A stretch of DNA of 64,000 nucleotides from Paraburkholderia phenoliruptrix (GCF_902859825.1 NZ_CADIKB010000008.1:124001-188000), one strand, 5' to 3'. Shown: positions 26,860-37,104, numbered from the stretch's first letter. Notes: generated from the sequence alone by a model not told the origin. Program-made: numbers and translations.

Positions 26860-27582
26860 TTATCGTCGTTTTGTTCCGCGGTCCCGCAACCACACAACCA
26901 GACGCCAGCCCAGCAGCGCCAGCATGATCGCGCCGTAGATCTTCGGCAGAATCAGGTCGTGCTTGCCGGCCTTCATCCACCAGAAGTGCAGAATCGCGAG
27001 CGCGCCGATCGCATAAACGGCGCGGTGCAACGCCTGCCAGCGGCGCCCGAGCTTGCGCACCATCGCGCGCGGCGACGTGACGGCCAGTGCAATCAGCAGC
27101 ACGAAAGCGGCAAAGCCCACGGTGATGAAAGGCCGCTTGCCGATGTCCTTGACGATTTCCGCGACGTCGAACCACTTGTCGAACCAGAAATAAGTCATGA
27201 AGTGCAGCGTCGCGTAGAAAAACGCGTACAGCCCGAGCATGCGGCGAAACCGCAGAAAGGCGGCCACGCCGGTGAGCCGGCGCAACGGCGTCACGGCCAG
27301 CGTGATGCATAGAAAAACCAGCGTCCACAGCCCCGTGGAACGCGTGATGAATTCGATTGGGTTGGCGCCCAGCCGATCGGTCGCGCCGAACAACACGATG
27401 CGCGCGAGCGGATACCACGCCGCCACGAAGACGGCGACTTTGGCCGGCACGACCCAACGCGAGCCAGCCGCGGGCCGTCTCGGTGCTGCGGACGCCGGCG
27501 CGGACGTGGCCGCGCGCGCCTGCGCCCGCGGCGCATTGTGCTCGGTGCGCGCGACAGATTGAGTATCGGAAGCCATCGTCAT
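26860..27582 (-). CDS. msrQ: Methionine sulfoxide reductase haem-binding subunit MsrQ
   Basis: 240 aa. A variable Ala-rich N-terminal extension (about 40 residues) precedes six hydrophobic segments. Conserved motifs are RRMLGLYAFFYATLHFMTYFWFD, WQALHRAVYAIGALAILHFWW and KPFITVGF-like, with histidines placed to bind haem b. It is the membrane partner that passes respiratory-chain electrons to the molybdoenzyme MsrP. It starts 5 nt after the msrP stop, so the pair is an operon. The long, low-complexity N-terminus may mean that a later start is used. Confidence 0.95.
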   Translation of the reverse strand: MTMASDTQSVARTEHNAPRAQARAATSAPASAAPRRPAAGSRWVVPAKVAVFVAAWYPLARIVLFGATDRLGANPIEFITRSTGLWTLVFLCITLAVTPLRRLTGVAAFLRFRRMLGLYAFFYATLHFMTYFWFDKWFDVAEIVKDIGKRPFITVGFAAFVLLIALAVTSPRAMVRKLGRRWQALHRAVYAIGALAILHFWWMKAGKHDLILPKIYGAIMLALLGWRLVVWLRDRGTKRR

Positions 27583-27587
27583 GTCGC

Positions 27588-28583
27588 TTAAAAGTTCTTC
27601 TTCAGGTCCATGCCCTGGTACAGCGACGCCACCTGATCACCGTAACCGTTGAACATCAAGGTCTTGCGCTTCGGCGTGAAAAAGCCGTCTTCGCCGATGC
27701 GCCGCTCCGTCGCCTGACTCCAGCGCGGGTGGTCGACGTTCGGATTCACGTTCGAATAGAAGCCGTATTCATTGGACGCATAGGTGTTCCAGCTCGTCGG
27801 CGGCTGCTTCTCGACAAAGCGGATTTTGACGAGCGACTTCGCGCTCTTGAAGCCGTATTTCCACGGCACTACGACTCGCACCGGCGCACCGTTCTGATTG
27901 GGCAGCACCTGACCGTACACGCCCATCGTGAGCAGCGTGAGCGGGTTCATCGCCTCGTCCATGCGCAAGCCTTCCGAATACGGCCAGTCGAGAATCGGCG
28001 TGGACAGCCCAGGCATCTGCGACGGATCCGCCAGCGTGATGAACTGCACATATTTCGCGTTGCCGGTTGGCTGTACGCGCTTGATCAGCTCCGCGAGCGG
28101 CACGCCGATCCACGGAACCACCATCGACCAACCTTCGACGCACCGCAGCCGGTACACGCGCTCCTCGAGCGGCGCGAGCCTGAGCAATTCGTCGATGTCA
28201 TACACCTTCGGATTCTTGATCTCACCCTCGACACTCACCTTCCACGGCCGTGGACGCAGCGTCCCGGCGTGCTCGGCAGGATCCGCCTTATCGGTGCCGA
28301 ATTCGTAATAGTTGTTGTAGCTGGTGATGTCCTTGAACGGCGTGATCTTGTCGAGTGCGACGAACTTCGTGTTGGTCTTCGCCGCGAGCTTCTGCGCCTT
28401 GGGGTCGGGCGACGTGTAAGCCGCCAGCGCTTCGCCGTTCACGCCGATCAGACTGCCGAGCGCCAATGCGCCGGCCGCCTGCAGCACGCGCCGCCGGTTC
28501 TGGAAAATGTGCTGCGGCGTGATTTCGCTGCGAGCGATATCGTCGCCGGTGAGTTGAATCCTGTCGCTTCGCTTGATCCACAT
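27588..28583 (-). CDS. msrP: Periplasmic methionine sulfoxide reductase MsrP (molybdoenzyme)
   Basis: 331 aa from ATG 28583 ([23 protein letters not shown]), preceded by AAGGAG. An upstream in-frame extension has no ribosome site. A Tat signal is seen at [19 protein letters not shown]. The molybdopterin-binding Cys lies in [42 protein letters not shown] and the C-terminal [15 protein letters not shown] are standard. With MsrQ it repairs oxidised methionine in envelope proteins, using quinol electrons. It is transcribed toward msrQ. The terminator at 28709-28742 separates it from ccsB. Confidence 0.97.
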   Translation of the reverse strand: MWIKRSDRIQLTGDDIARSEITPQHIFQNRRRVLQAAGALALGSLIGVNGEALAAYTSPDPKAQKLAAKTNTKFVALDKITPFKDITSYNNYYEFGTDKADPAEHAGTLRPRPWKVSVEGEIKNPKVYDIDELLRLAPLEERVYRLRCVEGWSMVVPWIGVPLAELIKRVQPTGNAKYVQFITLADPSQMPGLSTPILDWPYSEGLRMDEAMNPLTLLTMGVYGQVLPNQNGAPVRVVVPWKYGFKSAKSLVKIRFVEKQPPTSWNTYASNEYGFYSNVNPNVDHPRWSQATERRIGEDGFFTPKRKTLMFNGYGDQVASLYQGMDLKKNF

Positions 28584-28708
28584 CGTGCTGCTCCTTGCGG
28601 CCCCCGGGTCAGACATCCAGCGGGGCCATGGTGATGATCGCTCGTCGGGCCATTTCACGCGCTCTCTCAACCACAAACACATTCAATGCGCCAATATTCC
28701 GCCAGCCG

Positions 28709-28742
28709 TAAAAAAACCGCCGGTGTGAAACACGCGGCGGTT
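28709..28742 (-). terminator. Terminator of resB-ccsB
   Basis: The arms AACCGCCG (28715-28722) and CGGCGGTT (28735-28742) are followed on the minus strand by a run of T. It lies between ccsB and msrP. Confidence 0.85.
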
Positions 28743-28767
28743 GTTTGTCGGTCGAGAACGGCGAATA

Positions 28768-29979
28768 TTACAGCTTGCCGTAACTATGCAGGCCGGACAG
28801 GAACATGTTCACGCCGAGGAAAGCGAAGGTGGTAACGAGCAGGCCGGTCAGCGCCCACCAGGCCGCGACCGCGCCGCGCAGCCCCTTCATCAGACGCATA
28901 TGCAGCCAGGCCGCGTAGTTCAGCCAGACGATCAGCGCCCACGTTTCCTTCGGGTCCCAGCTCCAGTACCCGCCCCAAGCCTCCGCGGCCCACAGCGCGC
29001 CGAGAATCGTCGCAATCGTGAAGAACGCGAAACCCACGGCGATGGACTTGTACATCACGCCGTCGAGCACTTCGAGCGCCGGCAGGCGATCGGCCAGCAC
29101 GCCGCGCTCTTTCGCGAGATAAGCGACCGCGACCATGGCCGACAACGCGAAGCTGCCGTAGCCGATGAAGTTCGCCGGCACGTGAATCTTCATCCACCAG
29201 CTTTGCAGCGCGGGAACGAGCGGCTGGATCTGCTGCGCGTCGCGCGCAACCGAATACCACATCAGGAAGCCGACGGCCGCGCTGATGACGAGCAGCACGA
29301 ATGCGCCGAGCGCGCGCGTGTTGTAGTGCTGTTCGTAATACAAATAGAAGAGCGCGGTGATCAGGCTGAACAGCACGAACACTTCGTACAGGTTCGAGAT
29401 GGGGATGTGGCCGACGTCCGCGCCGATCAGATACGACTCGTACCAGCGCACCATCAGGCCGACGAAGCCCATCACCACCGCCGCCCACGTCATTCTCGAG
29501 CCGATCGCGGCGCCGGTGGGCGAGCGCGACAGCAGCCCGATCCAGTAGAAAACGGTCGCGAACACGAACAGCGCGCTCATCCACAGAATGGCGGATTGGC
29601 TCGACAGGAAGTACTTCAGGAAGAACGCGTTGTCCGCGCGGGCGAGATCGCCGTGATAGATCTGGATGGCCAGCAGCGACAACGCGGCGATTCCAGCCAT
29701 GAGCGGGCGCGCGGGCTTCCAGCGCCAGCCGAGCACGACAAACGCCGGCACCGAGCACACCAGCACCAGCTTGTCGTAGTAATTCATGAACGGGTGATAG
29801 CGCGACAGCGCGAAGCCGGCGCCCGCCACCATCGCGAGGGCGAACAGCCAGTCGGCCACGCCGAGCCGTTTCAGGAACGGCCGCTCGTCGTACCGAACCG
29901 CGTTGAGCGCTTCGTCCGCGGGCGTCTTGGCAGGCCGGGCGGCGGCAGGAGAGGATGAGGAAACCTGAGTCAAGTCCAT
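28768..29979 (-). CDS. ccsB: Cytochrome c biogenesis protein CcsB (CcmC/ResC-like, System II)
   Basis: 403 aa from ATG 29979 (MDLTQVSSSSPAAARPAK); an upstream in-frame ATG lies inside resB. The protein has about eight membrane segments and the tryptophan-rich haem-handling WWD motif (WGGYWSWDPKETWALIVWLNYAAW), with flanking histidines such as WMKIHVPANFIGYGSFAL and YHPFMNYY. With ResB it carries haem across the inner membrane and attaches it to apocytochromes c in the periplasm. It begins 4 nt after the resB stop. The cytochrome c4 gene is the upstream neighbour and a likely client. Confidence 0.96.
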   Translation of the reverse strand: MDLTQVSSSSPAAARPAKTPADEALNAVRYDERPFLKRLGVADWLFALAMVAGAGFALSRYHPFMNYYDKLVLVCSVPAFVVLGWRWKPARPLMAGIAALSLLAIQIYHGDLARADNAFFLKYFLSSQSAILWMSALFVFATVFYWIGLLSRSPTGAAIGSRMTWAAVVMGFVGLMVRWYESYLIGADVGHIPISNLYEVFVLFSLITALFYLYYEQHYNTRALGAFVLLVISAAVGFLMWYSVARDAQQIQPLVPALQSWWMKIHVPANFIGYGSFALSAMVAVAYLAKERGVLADRLPALEVLDGVMYKSIAVGFAFFTIATILGALWAAEAWGGYWSWDPKETWALIVWLNYAAWLHMRLMKGLRGAVAAWWALTGLLVTTFAFLGVNMFLSGLHSYGKL

Positions 29980-29983
29980 GGTA

Positions 29984-32182
29984 TTACCGGGTCGAATCTT
30001 GTGAGCTTGCCGACTGAGTGCCGGCGCTGCCGGACGCTGCATCGACGGGCTTCGCGCCTAGCGCGGCGCCGACGGCCTCGCGCGTCTGAGCAAAGTCTTT
30101 TTCGAAGTCGAGCGTTTTGCGGGCGCTCGACATGGCCATCACGACATGCGTGCCCTGCTCAGAGTCTTTGAGCCAGAACCAGAGGCGCCGTTCGCGGACA
30201 TAGAACATCGAAAAGATGCCCAATACGAGGAGCAGGCTGCCAAGATACACGACTTTTTTGCCGGGCGCGCGCGTCAGCTGAAATACCGAGGCTTGCACCT
30301 GCTTGAAGGAGTCCAGCTGCAAGTAGACCGGCGATCCATACAGAAAGCTGTCCGATATGGCATTGATCGAGCTTTGGACGAAGCGGCTCGTCTCCGCATT
30401 CGCCTGCGCGTCAGGCTCGCCCTGCTGCTGGCGCGAGAGTTGCCAGAGGTCCCACATCGAGCCTTCCAGCATACGCAGCAGCAAACCAGCGGCCTTTTCC
30501 TGCTCGGCCTTCGGCACTGAATGGTCGATAAAACCGGCAATAGCCTGGAAGCCGCCCATTGGCTGACCGTTCGGCAGCTTGAGGCTGTTGTCGGCGCCGG
30601 CAAACAGGGTCAGCACGCGCAACGCGCTTTCTTCGAGATGCTGCTGCAATTCGGTGTTCGCTTCCGGCACCGAGCGCAGCGCAAAGCGGTGCGCGGCTTG
30701 TGCGCGCACCGCCGGGTTTTCCAGCACGGCGCGCAGGTTCATCCATTCGTTGACGGTGCCGCCGCTGTCCGCGGGAATGCGCAGGTAGCGGAACGGATCG
30801 TCGGGATTCAGGCGCATGCCGGCGAGGAAGAACTTCTCGCCGCTCACCGCCACCGGCAGCATGTAGTTGTTGTACTCGCGCGCCTGGCCGTCTTTGTCGC
30901 GCACCTTGTACTGCACCGAAGGGCCGACGTTGTGCAGCTCGAGCGGCTTGGACGTCTTCGCGCCGGAACCGAGCCGCTCGTCGAATGCTTCCTTCAGCGA
31001 GCGGTGCGCCGCGACGCCGCGGGTGTCCGTTTGGCCGTTGGCGTTCGAGATGTTTTCGACGTTGATCGCGCGGAAATCGGTGAACTCGACCGTCTGGCCG
31101 TCGGCGAGCGGCGTGGCCGAACTCAACGGCGCATTGCCGCCGATGGTGCCGCCGAACGGCGCGGTTTTCGCGCTCGCGCCGGTCATCGGGTAGGCCGTCA
31201 TCTGCATTTGCGAGCCGCCGTCCTGGAAGCTCGACTGATAGATCGACACGCCGTCGTACTCAAACGGCTTGTTCACCTCGATGCGCGCCGGCACGCGCGC
31301 GCCAGTCTTGTGATCGACCACGACGATGTCGCTTGCGAACAGCTTCGGCATGCCGGTCGAGTAATAGTCGACGATGAACTTCTGCAGCTCGATCGAAAAC
31401 GGCAGATCCTGAATGAGCGAGCCGTCAGGCTGATTCAGGATCGCGGTGGACACGTGCTGCCCTTCCGGCACCCACGCGTAGCCGCGGAACGTCGGATTGG
31501 ACTGCGACAGGCGGTGCTCCGGCGGGATGTCGTTGATCACCGTGTTGGCGCGGATCGGCGATTTATCGAACAGCCACATTTGCAGCTTGATAGGCAGGTT
31601 GCTGTCGAGCAGGCCGCCGAGGCAAATCACCACAATCGCGAGATGCGCGGAGATGTAGCCGAATTTGGTGAGCGCGCCGCGCTTCGCCGCGATGAGCGTG
31701 GCGCCGTCGGACTCGCGCGCGACGAACTTATAGCCGAGCTTCGCCGAAAGTTTGCCGAGCGCCGCTGCCGTCTGCGCGCGCGTGCCGTGCACCGCGAATT
31801 CGCTCTTGTGATGAAACGCGCGCAGACTCGCTTCGCGGACCTTGTCTTTCCAGCTCTTCGCGTCGGCGATCATTTTCGGCGCGTTGCGGATCACGCACAG
31901 CGACACCGACACCATCAGGAAGCCGAGAATCAGCATGAACCACCACGAGCTGTACACCGTGTAGAGGCTCAGCGCGCGGAAGATGTCAGCCCAGAACGGG
32001 CCGAACTGATTGACGTAATTGGGATAGGGATCGTCCTGCGTGAGGACGGTGCCGATGATGCTGGCGATCGACAGAATCACCAGCAGCGCAATGGCAAAAC
32101 GCATCGAACTCAATACTTCGACGACGCTGCGCAAGACGCGATGGCCCGACTTCGACTGCAAACCCGACGTGGTGACGCTCAT
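29984..32182 (-). CDS. resB: Cytochrome c biogenesis protein ResB (Ccs1, System II)
   Basis: 732 aa. Three N-terminal membrane segments (FAIALLVILSIASIIGTVL; WWFMLILGFLMVSVSL; FGYISAHLAIVVICLGGLL) and one near the C-terminus (VVYLGSLLLVLGIFSMFYV) enclose a large periplasmic domain of some 450 residues. The N-terminal QDDPYPNYVNQFGPFWADIFRALSLYTVYSSWWF region matches ResB. The ATG has a GGAG site. It works with CcsB as the cytochrome c synthetase. It follows the cytochrome c4 gene, with a hairpin terminator in between. Confidence 0.96.
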   Translation of the reverse strand: MSVTTSGLQSKSGHRVLRSVVEVLSSMRFAIALLVILSIASIIGTVLTQDDPYPNYVNQFGPFWADIFRALSLYTVYSSWWFMLILGFLMVSVSLCVIRNAPKMIADAKSWKDKVREASLRAFHHKSEFAVHGTRAQTAAALGKLSAKLGYKFVARESDGATLIAAKRGALTKFGYISAHLAIVVICLGGLLDSNLPIKLQMWLFDKSPIRANTVINDIPPEHRLSQSNPTFRGYAWVPEGQHVSTAILNQPDGSLIQDLPFSIELQKFIVDYYSTGMPKLFASDIVVVDHKTGARVPARIEVNKPFEYDGVSIYQSSFQDGGSQMQMTAYPMTGASAKTAPFGGTIGGNAPLSSATPLADGQTVEFTDFRAINVENISNANGQTDTRGVAAHRSLKEAFDERLGSGAKTSKPLELHNVGPSVQYKVRDKDGQAREYNNYMLPVAVSGEKFFLAGMRLNPDDPFRYLRIPADSGGTVNEWMNLRAVLENPAVRAQAAHRFALRSVPEANTELQQHLEESALRVLTLFAGADNSLKLPNGQPMGGFQAIAGFIDHSVPKAEQEKAAGLLLRMLEGSMWDLWQLSRQQQGEPDAQANAETSRFVQSSINAISDSFLYGSPVYLQLDSFKQVQASVFQLTRAPGKKVVYLGSLLLVLGIFSMFYVRERRLWFWLKDSEQGTHVVMAMSSARKTLDFEKDFAQTREAVGAALGAKPVDAASGSAGTQSASSQDSTR

Positions 32183-32202
32183 TCATACTCCGACTGAACA
32201 GC

Positions 32203-32250
32203 AAAAAAGGGTGAAGGGCGACCGTAGCGACGACGCCCCCACCCTTTTCT
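32203..32250. terminator. Terminator between cytochrome c4 gene and resB
   Basis: The arms AAAAGGGTG (32205-32213) and CACCCTTTT (32240-32248), with an inner GGGCG/CGCCC pairing, are followed on the minus strand by a T run. It ends transcription of the cytochrome gene and lies only 20 nt before the resB start, so resB needs read-through or a promoter between the two. Confidence 0.75.
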
Positions 32251-32298
32251 TGTTTTTCACCGGCCTCGGCGGGCCGGTTGCACTTGCGCGCGAACCTC

Positions 32299-32952
32299 TT
32301 AGTGCAGGCCCGCGATGTAATCGGCTACAGCCTTGATCTCGCTGTCCGACAGACGCGATGCGACCGCATGCATCGCCTCATTGTTATTGCGTGCGCCGGG
32401 CCCCTGCGTGAACGCGCTCAGCTGCGCCACCGTGTACTCGGCCCATTGCCCGGACAGACGCGGATACTGCGACGGAATGCCTTGCCCCGTAGGCCCGTGA
32501 CAACTTGCACAGGCCGGCACGCCCTTGTCCGAAATCCCGCCCCGATAAATTTTCTGCCCGAGCGGCACCGTATCTTTGTTGTGCGCGTAGCCGGGTTTCT
32601 GAGCCTGCGCCGCGAAATAGGCAGCGACGTTGACCATGTCCTGATCGGATAACGCCGACGCCATGCCCGTCATGATCGCATTGTTGCGAGCGGGTTGCTT
32701 GCCGCCGGGCTGTGCCTTGAAATCCTTGAGTTGTTTGACGAGATAGTCGGGATGCTGACCCGCCAGCTTCGGATACGCACCGCCGGCACTGTTGCCGTCT
32801 GCGCCGTGGCACGACGCGCAGACCTGCACCGCGATTGCCTGCCCCCGATTGATGTCCGGCTTTGCCGGATCTGCTGCTCGTGCCTGAATTCCCAAACCTG
32901 AAAGACCTGCCGCTACCTGAAACACCATCAGAGCCTTGCACAGTCGATTCAT
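32299..32952 (-). CDS. Dihaem cytochrome c4
   Basis: 217 aa from ATG 32952; an in-frame GTG two codons earlier is less likely because the AGGG site sits better with the ATG. A signal peptide (MNRLCKALMVFQVAAGLSG, ending QARA) is followed by two similar domains, each with a CASCHG haem site (C45-H49 and C148-H152) and downstream Met ligands (IMTGM, NEAMHAV). That is the cytochrome c4 layout, a periplasmic electron carrier between the bc1 complex and terminal oxidases. The biogenesis genes resB and ccsB follow it, the standard betaproteobacterial cluster. Confidence 0.95.
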   Translation of the reverse strand: MNRLCKALMVFQVAAGLSGLGIQARAADPAKPDINRGQAIAVQVCASCHGADGNSAGGAYPKLAGQHPDYLVKQLKDFKAQPGGKQPARNNAIMTGMASALSDQDMVNVAAYFAAQAQKPGYAHNKDTVPLGQKIYRGGISDKGVPACASCHGPTGQGIPSQYPRLSGQWAEYTVAQLSAFTQGPGARNNNEAMHAVASRLSDSEIKAVADYIAGLH

Positions 32953-32990
32953 TCGCACACCCTGTCTCGTCTTGTGGGATTTTAGAGGTT

Positions 32991-33089
32991 TTGCACAATA
33001 CGACGGCGACCCAAGTGACCGCCCAGGAGCCGCCGAGGCACGCGGGCTGGCCCCCTCAGGTTTTCAGTAAACCATCGTATTGTACAATA
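32991..33089. repeat. Palindrome and related half in the cytochrome c4/engB divergent region
   Basis: A perfect 12-bp palindrome TATTGTACAATA lies at 33078-33089. A related TTGCACAATA lies at 32991-33000, 89 bp apart, in the shared regulatory space of two divergent genes. The strings are seen directly; a role as operator or -10 region is inference. Confidence 0.4.
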
Positions 33090-33170
33090 ACTCGCTAATC
33101 GCTAAGACGCCAGTCGGGCTTGACCCGTCCCCAATCCGGGTTCCCCGGCGTCTCGAAATCCGGCCTGCTC

Positions 33171-33824
33171 ATGTCCTTCCTGCTCCACCAATCCCGCTTT
33201 TTTACGACCGTCAATCACCTGCGCGATCTGCCGGCCACCGCTCAGCCCGAGATTGCTTTTGCCGGGCGCTCCAATGCGGGCAAATCGACGGCCATCAACA
33301 TTCTGTGCAATCAGAAGCGGCTTGCCTTTGCGAGTAAGACGCCGGGGCGTACGCAGCACATCAACTACTTTTCCGTGGGGAAGGCGGACGAACCCGCTGC
33401 GCATCTCGTCGATCTGCCGGGCTACGGCTATGCCGAAGTGCCCGGCGCCGCCAAGGCCCACTGGGAGGCGCTGCTTTCCACCTATCTGCAATCGCGCTCA
33501 CAACTGCGCGGCATGATCCTGATGATGGACGCGCGCCGCCCGTTGACCGACCTTGACCGGCGGATGATCGAATGGTTTGCGCCGACGGGCAAGCCGATTC
33601 ACGCGCTCTTGACGAAATGCGACAAATTGACGCGCCAGGAAAGCGTGAACGCGTTGCGCACCACGCAGAAGGGGCTGGCGGAATATCGGGCCGCAGGCTA
33701 CCAGGGCGAACTGACGACGCAGCTTTTTTCGGCGCTCAAGCGGGTCGGCATCGAGGAAGCGCACGAACTGATCGAGAGCTGGCTAATCCCTGACGCAAAG
33801 GGCGAAACGGACGCTGCGCAGTAA
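33171..33824 (+). CDS. engB: Ribosome biogenesis GTPase EngB (YihA/YsxC)
   Basis: 217 aa from ATG 33171 ([21 protein letters not shown]). An upstream in-frame ATG at 33120 adds an unusual N-terminus and is less likely. GTPase motifs are G1 [10 protein letters not shown]3 DLPGYGYA and G4 TKCDKL, with [11 protein letters not shown] as the switch region. It is a small essential GTPase that helps assemble the 50S subunit. It is divergent from the cytochrome c4 gene and followed by the sRNA candidate and hemB. Confidence 0.97.
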   Translation: MSFLLHQSRFFTTVNHLRDLPATAQPEIAFAGRSNAGKSTAINILCNQKRLAFASKTPGRTQHINYFSVGKADEPAAHLVDLPGYGYAEVPGAAKAHWEALLSTYLQSRSQLRGMILMMDARRPLTDLDRRMIEWFAPTGKPIHALLTKCDKLTRQESVNALRTTQKGLAEYRAAGYQGELTTQLFSALKRVGIEEAHELIESWLIPDAKGETDAAQ

Positions 33825-33871
33825 GGCGCGCGCGCTCTTTTGACGGCCTGAAGGCGCGATTTCGGCGGCGC

Positions 33872-33979
33872 ATAAAAAAACCCGCCGCTTGAACGGCGGG
33901 TCAAACAGCCTAATCGAAAAACGACAGGCACCCGCTCAGGGAGGAGAAGCGGGGAGGTCAGCGCCAAGCGCCTTGCTCG
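33872..33979 (-). ncRNA. Candidate C-rich, anti-Shine-Dalgarno small RNA
   Basis: The minus strand between hemB and engB can give an RNA of about 105-110 nt with no gene on that strand. From its 5' part it holds ACCTCCCC and a hairpin CCCGCT/AGCGGG (33931-33936 with 33948-33953) whose 11-nt loop reads TCTCCTCCCTG on that strand. A pairing GCCT/AGGC follows, and then a perfect terminator CCCGCCG/CGGCGGG (33881-33887, 33894-33900) with a 7-T tract. C-rich loops complementary to ribosome-binding sites are a known sRNA theme. The terminator only works for the minus strand, which is the main argument. A -10-like TATCAT lies at 33991-33986, but no good -35 was found. The 5' end is therefore approximate. 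Confidence 0.5.
33874..33900 (-). terminator. Minus-strand terminator between engB and hemB
   Basis: CCCGCCG (33881-33887), 6-nt loop, CGGCGGG (33894-33900). On the minus strand seven T follow the stem. On the plus strand it is followed by TCAAAC, so it would not end engB. No protein gene lies upstream on the minus strand within several hundred bases. Confidence 0.8.
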
Positions 33980-34005
33980 ATCGGTATGATATACCATTGT
34001 CTTGA

Positions 34006-35088
<1,083 letters not shown>

Positions 35089-35193
35089 TGGGAGTTGAGG
35101 TTGCTGCGGCTTGGCGGGCGTGCGTTCTTCAGTGAGTGAGTGTTCGCGCGGCGTTGTGCGCAGTTGATCGCAGTTCACTCGCTCGTTGAATAG

Positions 35194-35237
35194 AAAAACG
35201 GAGGCGGACCTCTTGAGGTCACGCCTCCGTTTTTTTG
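35194..35237. terminator. Bidirectional terminator between hemB and dsbD
   Basis: ACGGAGGCG (with flanking A run, 35194-35206) pairs with CGCCTCCGT (35222-35230) followed by seven T; the inner GACC/GGTC extends the stem. It lies between two convergent genes. Confidence 0.92.
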
Positions 35238-35244
35238 CATGCCG

Positions 35245-37104
35245 TCAGGTTTGCGGCAGACTCGCCCGGTCGAGCGATCGCAGGAATTTGTCTGCCGATT
35301 CATAACCGACCACTCTGAGCACCTCCTTGCCGCCGCGGTCGAAAAAGATGATCCCCGGCGGGCCGAACAGGCCGAAACGCTTGAGCAGCGCCTGATCGTC
35401 GGCATTGTTGGCGGTGACGTCGGCGCGCAGCAGGTTCATTTGCTTTAACTTCGCCTGCACGCGCGGGTCGCTGAACGTGAATTTCTCCATTTCCTTGCAG
35501 CTCACGCACCAGTCCGCATAAAAATCGAGCATGGCGGGCTGTGGGGCCACTTTGACGGCCTGGTCGAGTTCAGCCGACGAGCGCACCGGCTGGAACGCCA
35601 GATCGGCCTGCGACGCGATTTCCGGCCTGTCAGGCCCGGCTTCTCCCGCGGGCGCCGCGCCACGTGCGGCCAGCACGGCAAGCGGGCGCAAAGGGTCGGA
35701 CGAACCCGCCGCAAGTCCGACCAGGATCACCGCCGCCCAGACGGCACATGCAGCGCCGATGCCGCGCCCGAGCCGGCGCCATATCGGCGTCGGTGCCGCC
35801 GGCGCCGCAAAAAGGCCGAGTGATGCAGCAGCGATCAGCAGCCAGAGCGCGCTCAGCAGCATGGTGGCCGTGGCTCCGAGCACCGGCCAGACGATCCAGA
35901 GCGCCGCGGCGAGCAGCACGACGCCGAACAGCACTTTGACGCTGTCCATCCATGCGCCTGCGCGCGGCAGCAACGTGCCGGCGCCGAGACCGACGATCAA
36001 AAGTGGGACGCCGAGCCCAAGGCCCATCGAGAACAACGCCGCGCCGCCCAGCACGGCGTTCCCCGTATGCGCGATGAACGCGAGCACAGCAAAAAGCGGC
36101 GCCGTCATGCAGGCACCGACCACCAGCGCGGACAGCGCTCCCATGGCGGCGACGGCGGCGTACCGGCCGCCCGAGCGCCCGGCCGATGCATGCGAGACGC
36201 CCTGCTGCCAGCGCTGCGGCAAAGCAATGTCGAATCCGGCGATCAGCGTGAGCGCAAAAATGGTCAGCAGCACGCCGAACGCGCCCAGCACCCAGGGGTT
36301 TTGCAGCCAGGCGCCGAGGCTCTGGCCGACCAGCGCGGCGGCAATGCCGAGCGCGGTGTAGACGAGCGCCATCCCGAGAACGTAGGCGAGCGAGAGCGAG
36401 AAACCGCGGCCGCGCGTCACACGAGCGCCTTCGCCGATGATGATGGCCGAAAGAATCGGAATCATCGGATAAGAACACGGCAGCAGACTCAGCACGATGC
36501 CCGCGACGAAGTAAAGCCCGATGATCGCGACGAAGCCACCGTCTTGCAGCAGCGATTGCGCGTAGTCGGCGCTGGTTGCGCGCTCGTACCACGGCGCGTC
36601 GCTTGCGGTGGAGCGCGGCGCGGCCGTGCTGCCCGCCGGCAGCAGCGCGGCGCCGCTGACGTGGTAGACGCGCTCCATCGGCGGATAGCAGATGCCGGCA
36701 TCCGCGCAGCCTTGAGATGTCACGGCGAGATCGAATCCTCCCGCAGCCTCTTTCACCGGGATCCGGATCGTCAGCTCGTTACGATACGTCTCGACGTTCT
36801 TGTTAAACGTCTGGTCGAACTTGATGTGACCCGCCGGCAGTTGCGGCTCGCCGAGTGTCGCGCTTCCATTACGGGTCGCAAACGCGAAACGCTCGCGGTA
36901 CATGTAGTAGCCGTCCGCGATCTTGTAGGTGACGTCGACTTCGCCCGGCCTTTCTGCCGCGCTGAACTTGAAAGCGACGGCGGGATCGAGGAAGTCGTCC
37001 GCCGCATGGGCGAGCGTGCCGAACTGCGCAAGAAGCAGGCTGGCGAAGACGAGGAAAGCGGCACGCCACGCATTGCGCGCGTGACGACTGAGGCGGTTAA
37101 ACAT
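35245..37104 (-). CDS. dsbD: Thiol:disulfide interchange protein DsbD
   Basis: 619 aa from ATG 37104, which overlaps the cutA stop. The longer in-frame extension reads through cutA and is rejected. A signal peptide (MFNRLSRHARNAWRAAFLVF to LAHA) precedes the periplasmic alpha domain with redox cysteines in SQGCADAGICYPP. The membrane domain (about eight helices) has its Cys pair in LLPCSYPMIP and GACMTAPLF. The C-terminal thioredoxin domain has ADWCVSCKEM. It moves electrons from cytoplasmic thioredoxin to periplasmic DsbC and CcmG-like proteins, which fits the nearby cytochrome c biogenesis genes. Co-transcribed with cutA. Confidence 0.97.
   Translation of the reverse strand: MFNRLSRHARNAWRAAFLVFASLLLAQFGTLAHAADDFLDPAVAFKFSAAERPGEVDVTYKIADGYYMYRERFAFATRNGSATLGEPQLPAGHIKFDQTFNKNVETYRNELTIRIPVKEAAGGFDLAVTSQGCADAGICYPPMERVYHVSGAALLPAGSTAAPRSTASDAPWYERATSADYAQSLLQDGGFVAIIGLYFVAGIVLSLLPCSYPMIPILSAIIIGEGARVTRGRGFSLSLAYVLGMALVYTALGIAAALVGQSLGAWLQNPWVLGAFGVLLTIFALTLIAGFDIALPQRWQQGVSHASAGRSGGRYAAVAAMGALSALVVGACMTAPLFAVLAFIAHTGNAVLGGAALFSMGLGLGVPLLIVGLGAGTLLPRAGAWMDSVKVLFGVVLLAAALWIVWPVLGATATMLLSALWLLIAAASLGLFAAPAAPTPIWRRLGRGIGAACAVWAAVILVGLAAGSSDPLRPLAVLAARGAAPAGEAGPDRPEIASQADLAFQPVRSSAELDQAVKVAPQPAMLDFYADWCVSCKEMEKFTFSDPRVQAKLKQMNLLRADVTANNADDQALLKRFGLFGPPGIIFFDRGGKEVLRVVGYESADKFLRSLDRASLPQT

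Noticed and set aside
33698..33997. 99-codon minus-strand frame over the sRNA candidate
   Set aside because: Runs antisense into engB with no ribosome site or recognisable domain; the hairpin and terminator fit an RNA better.
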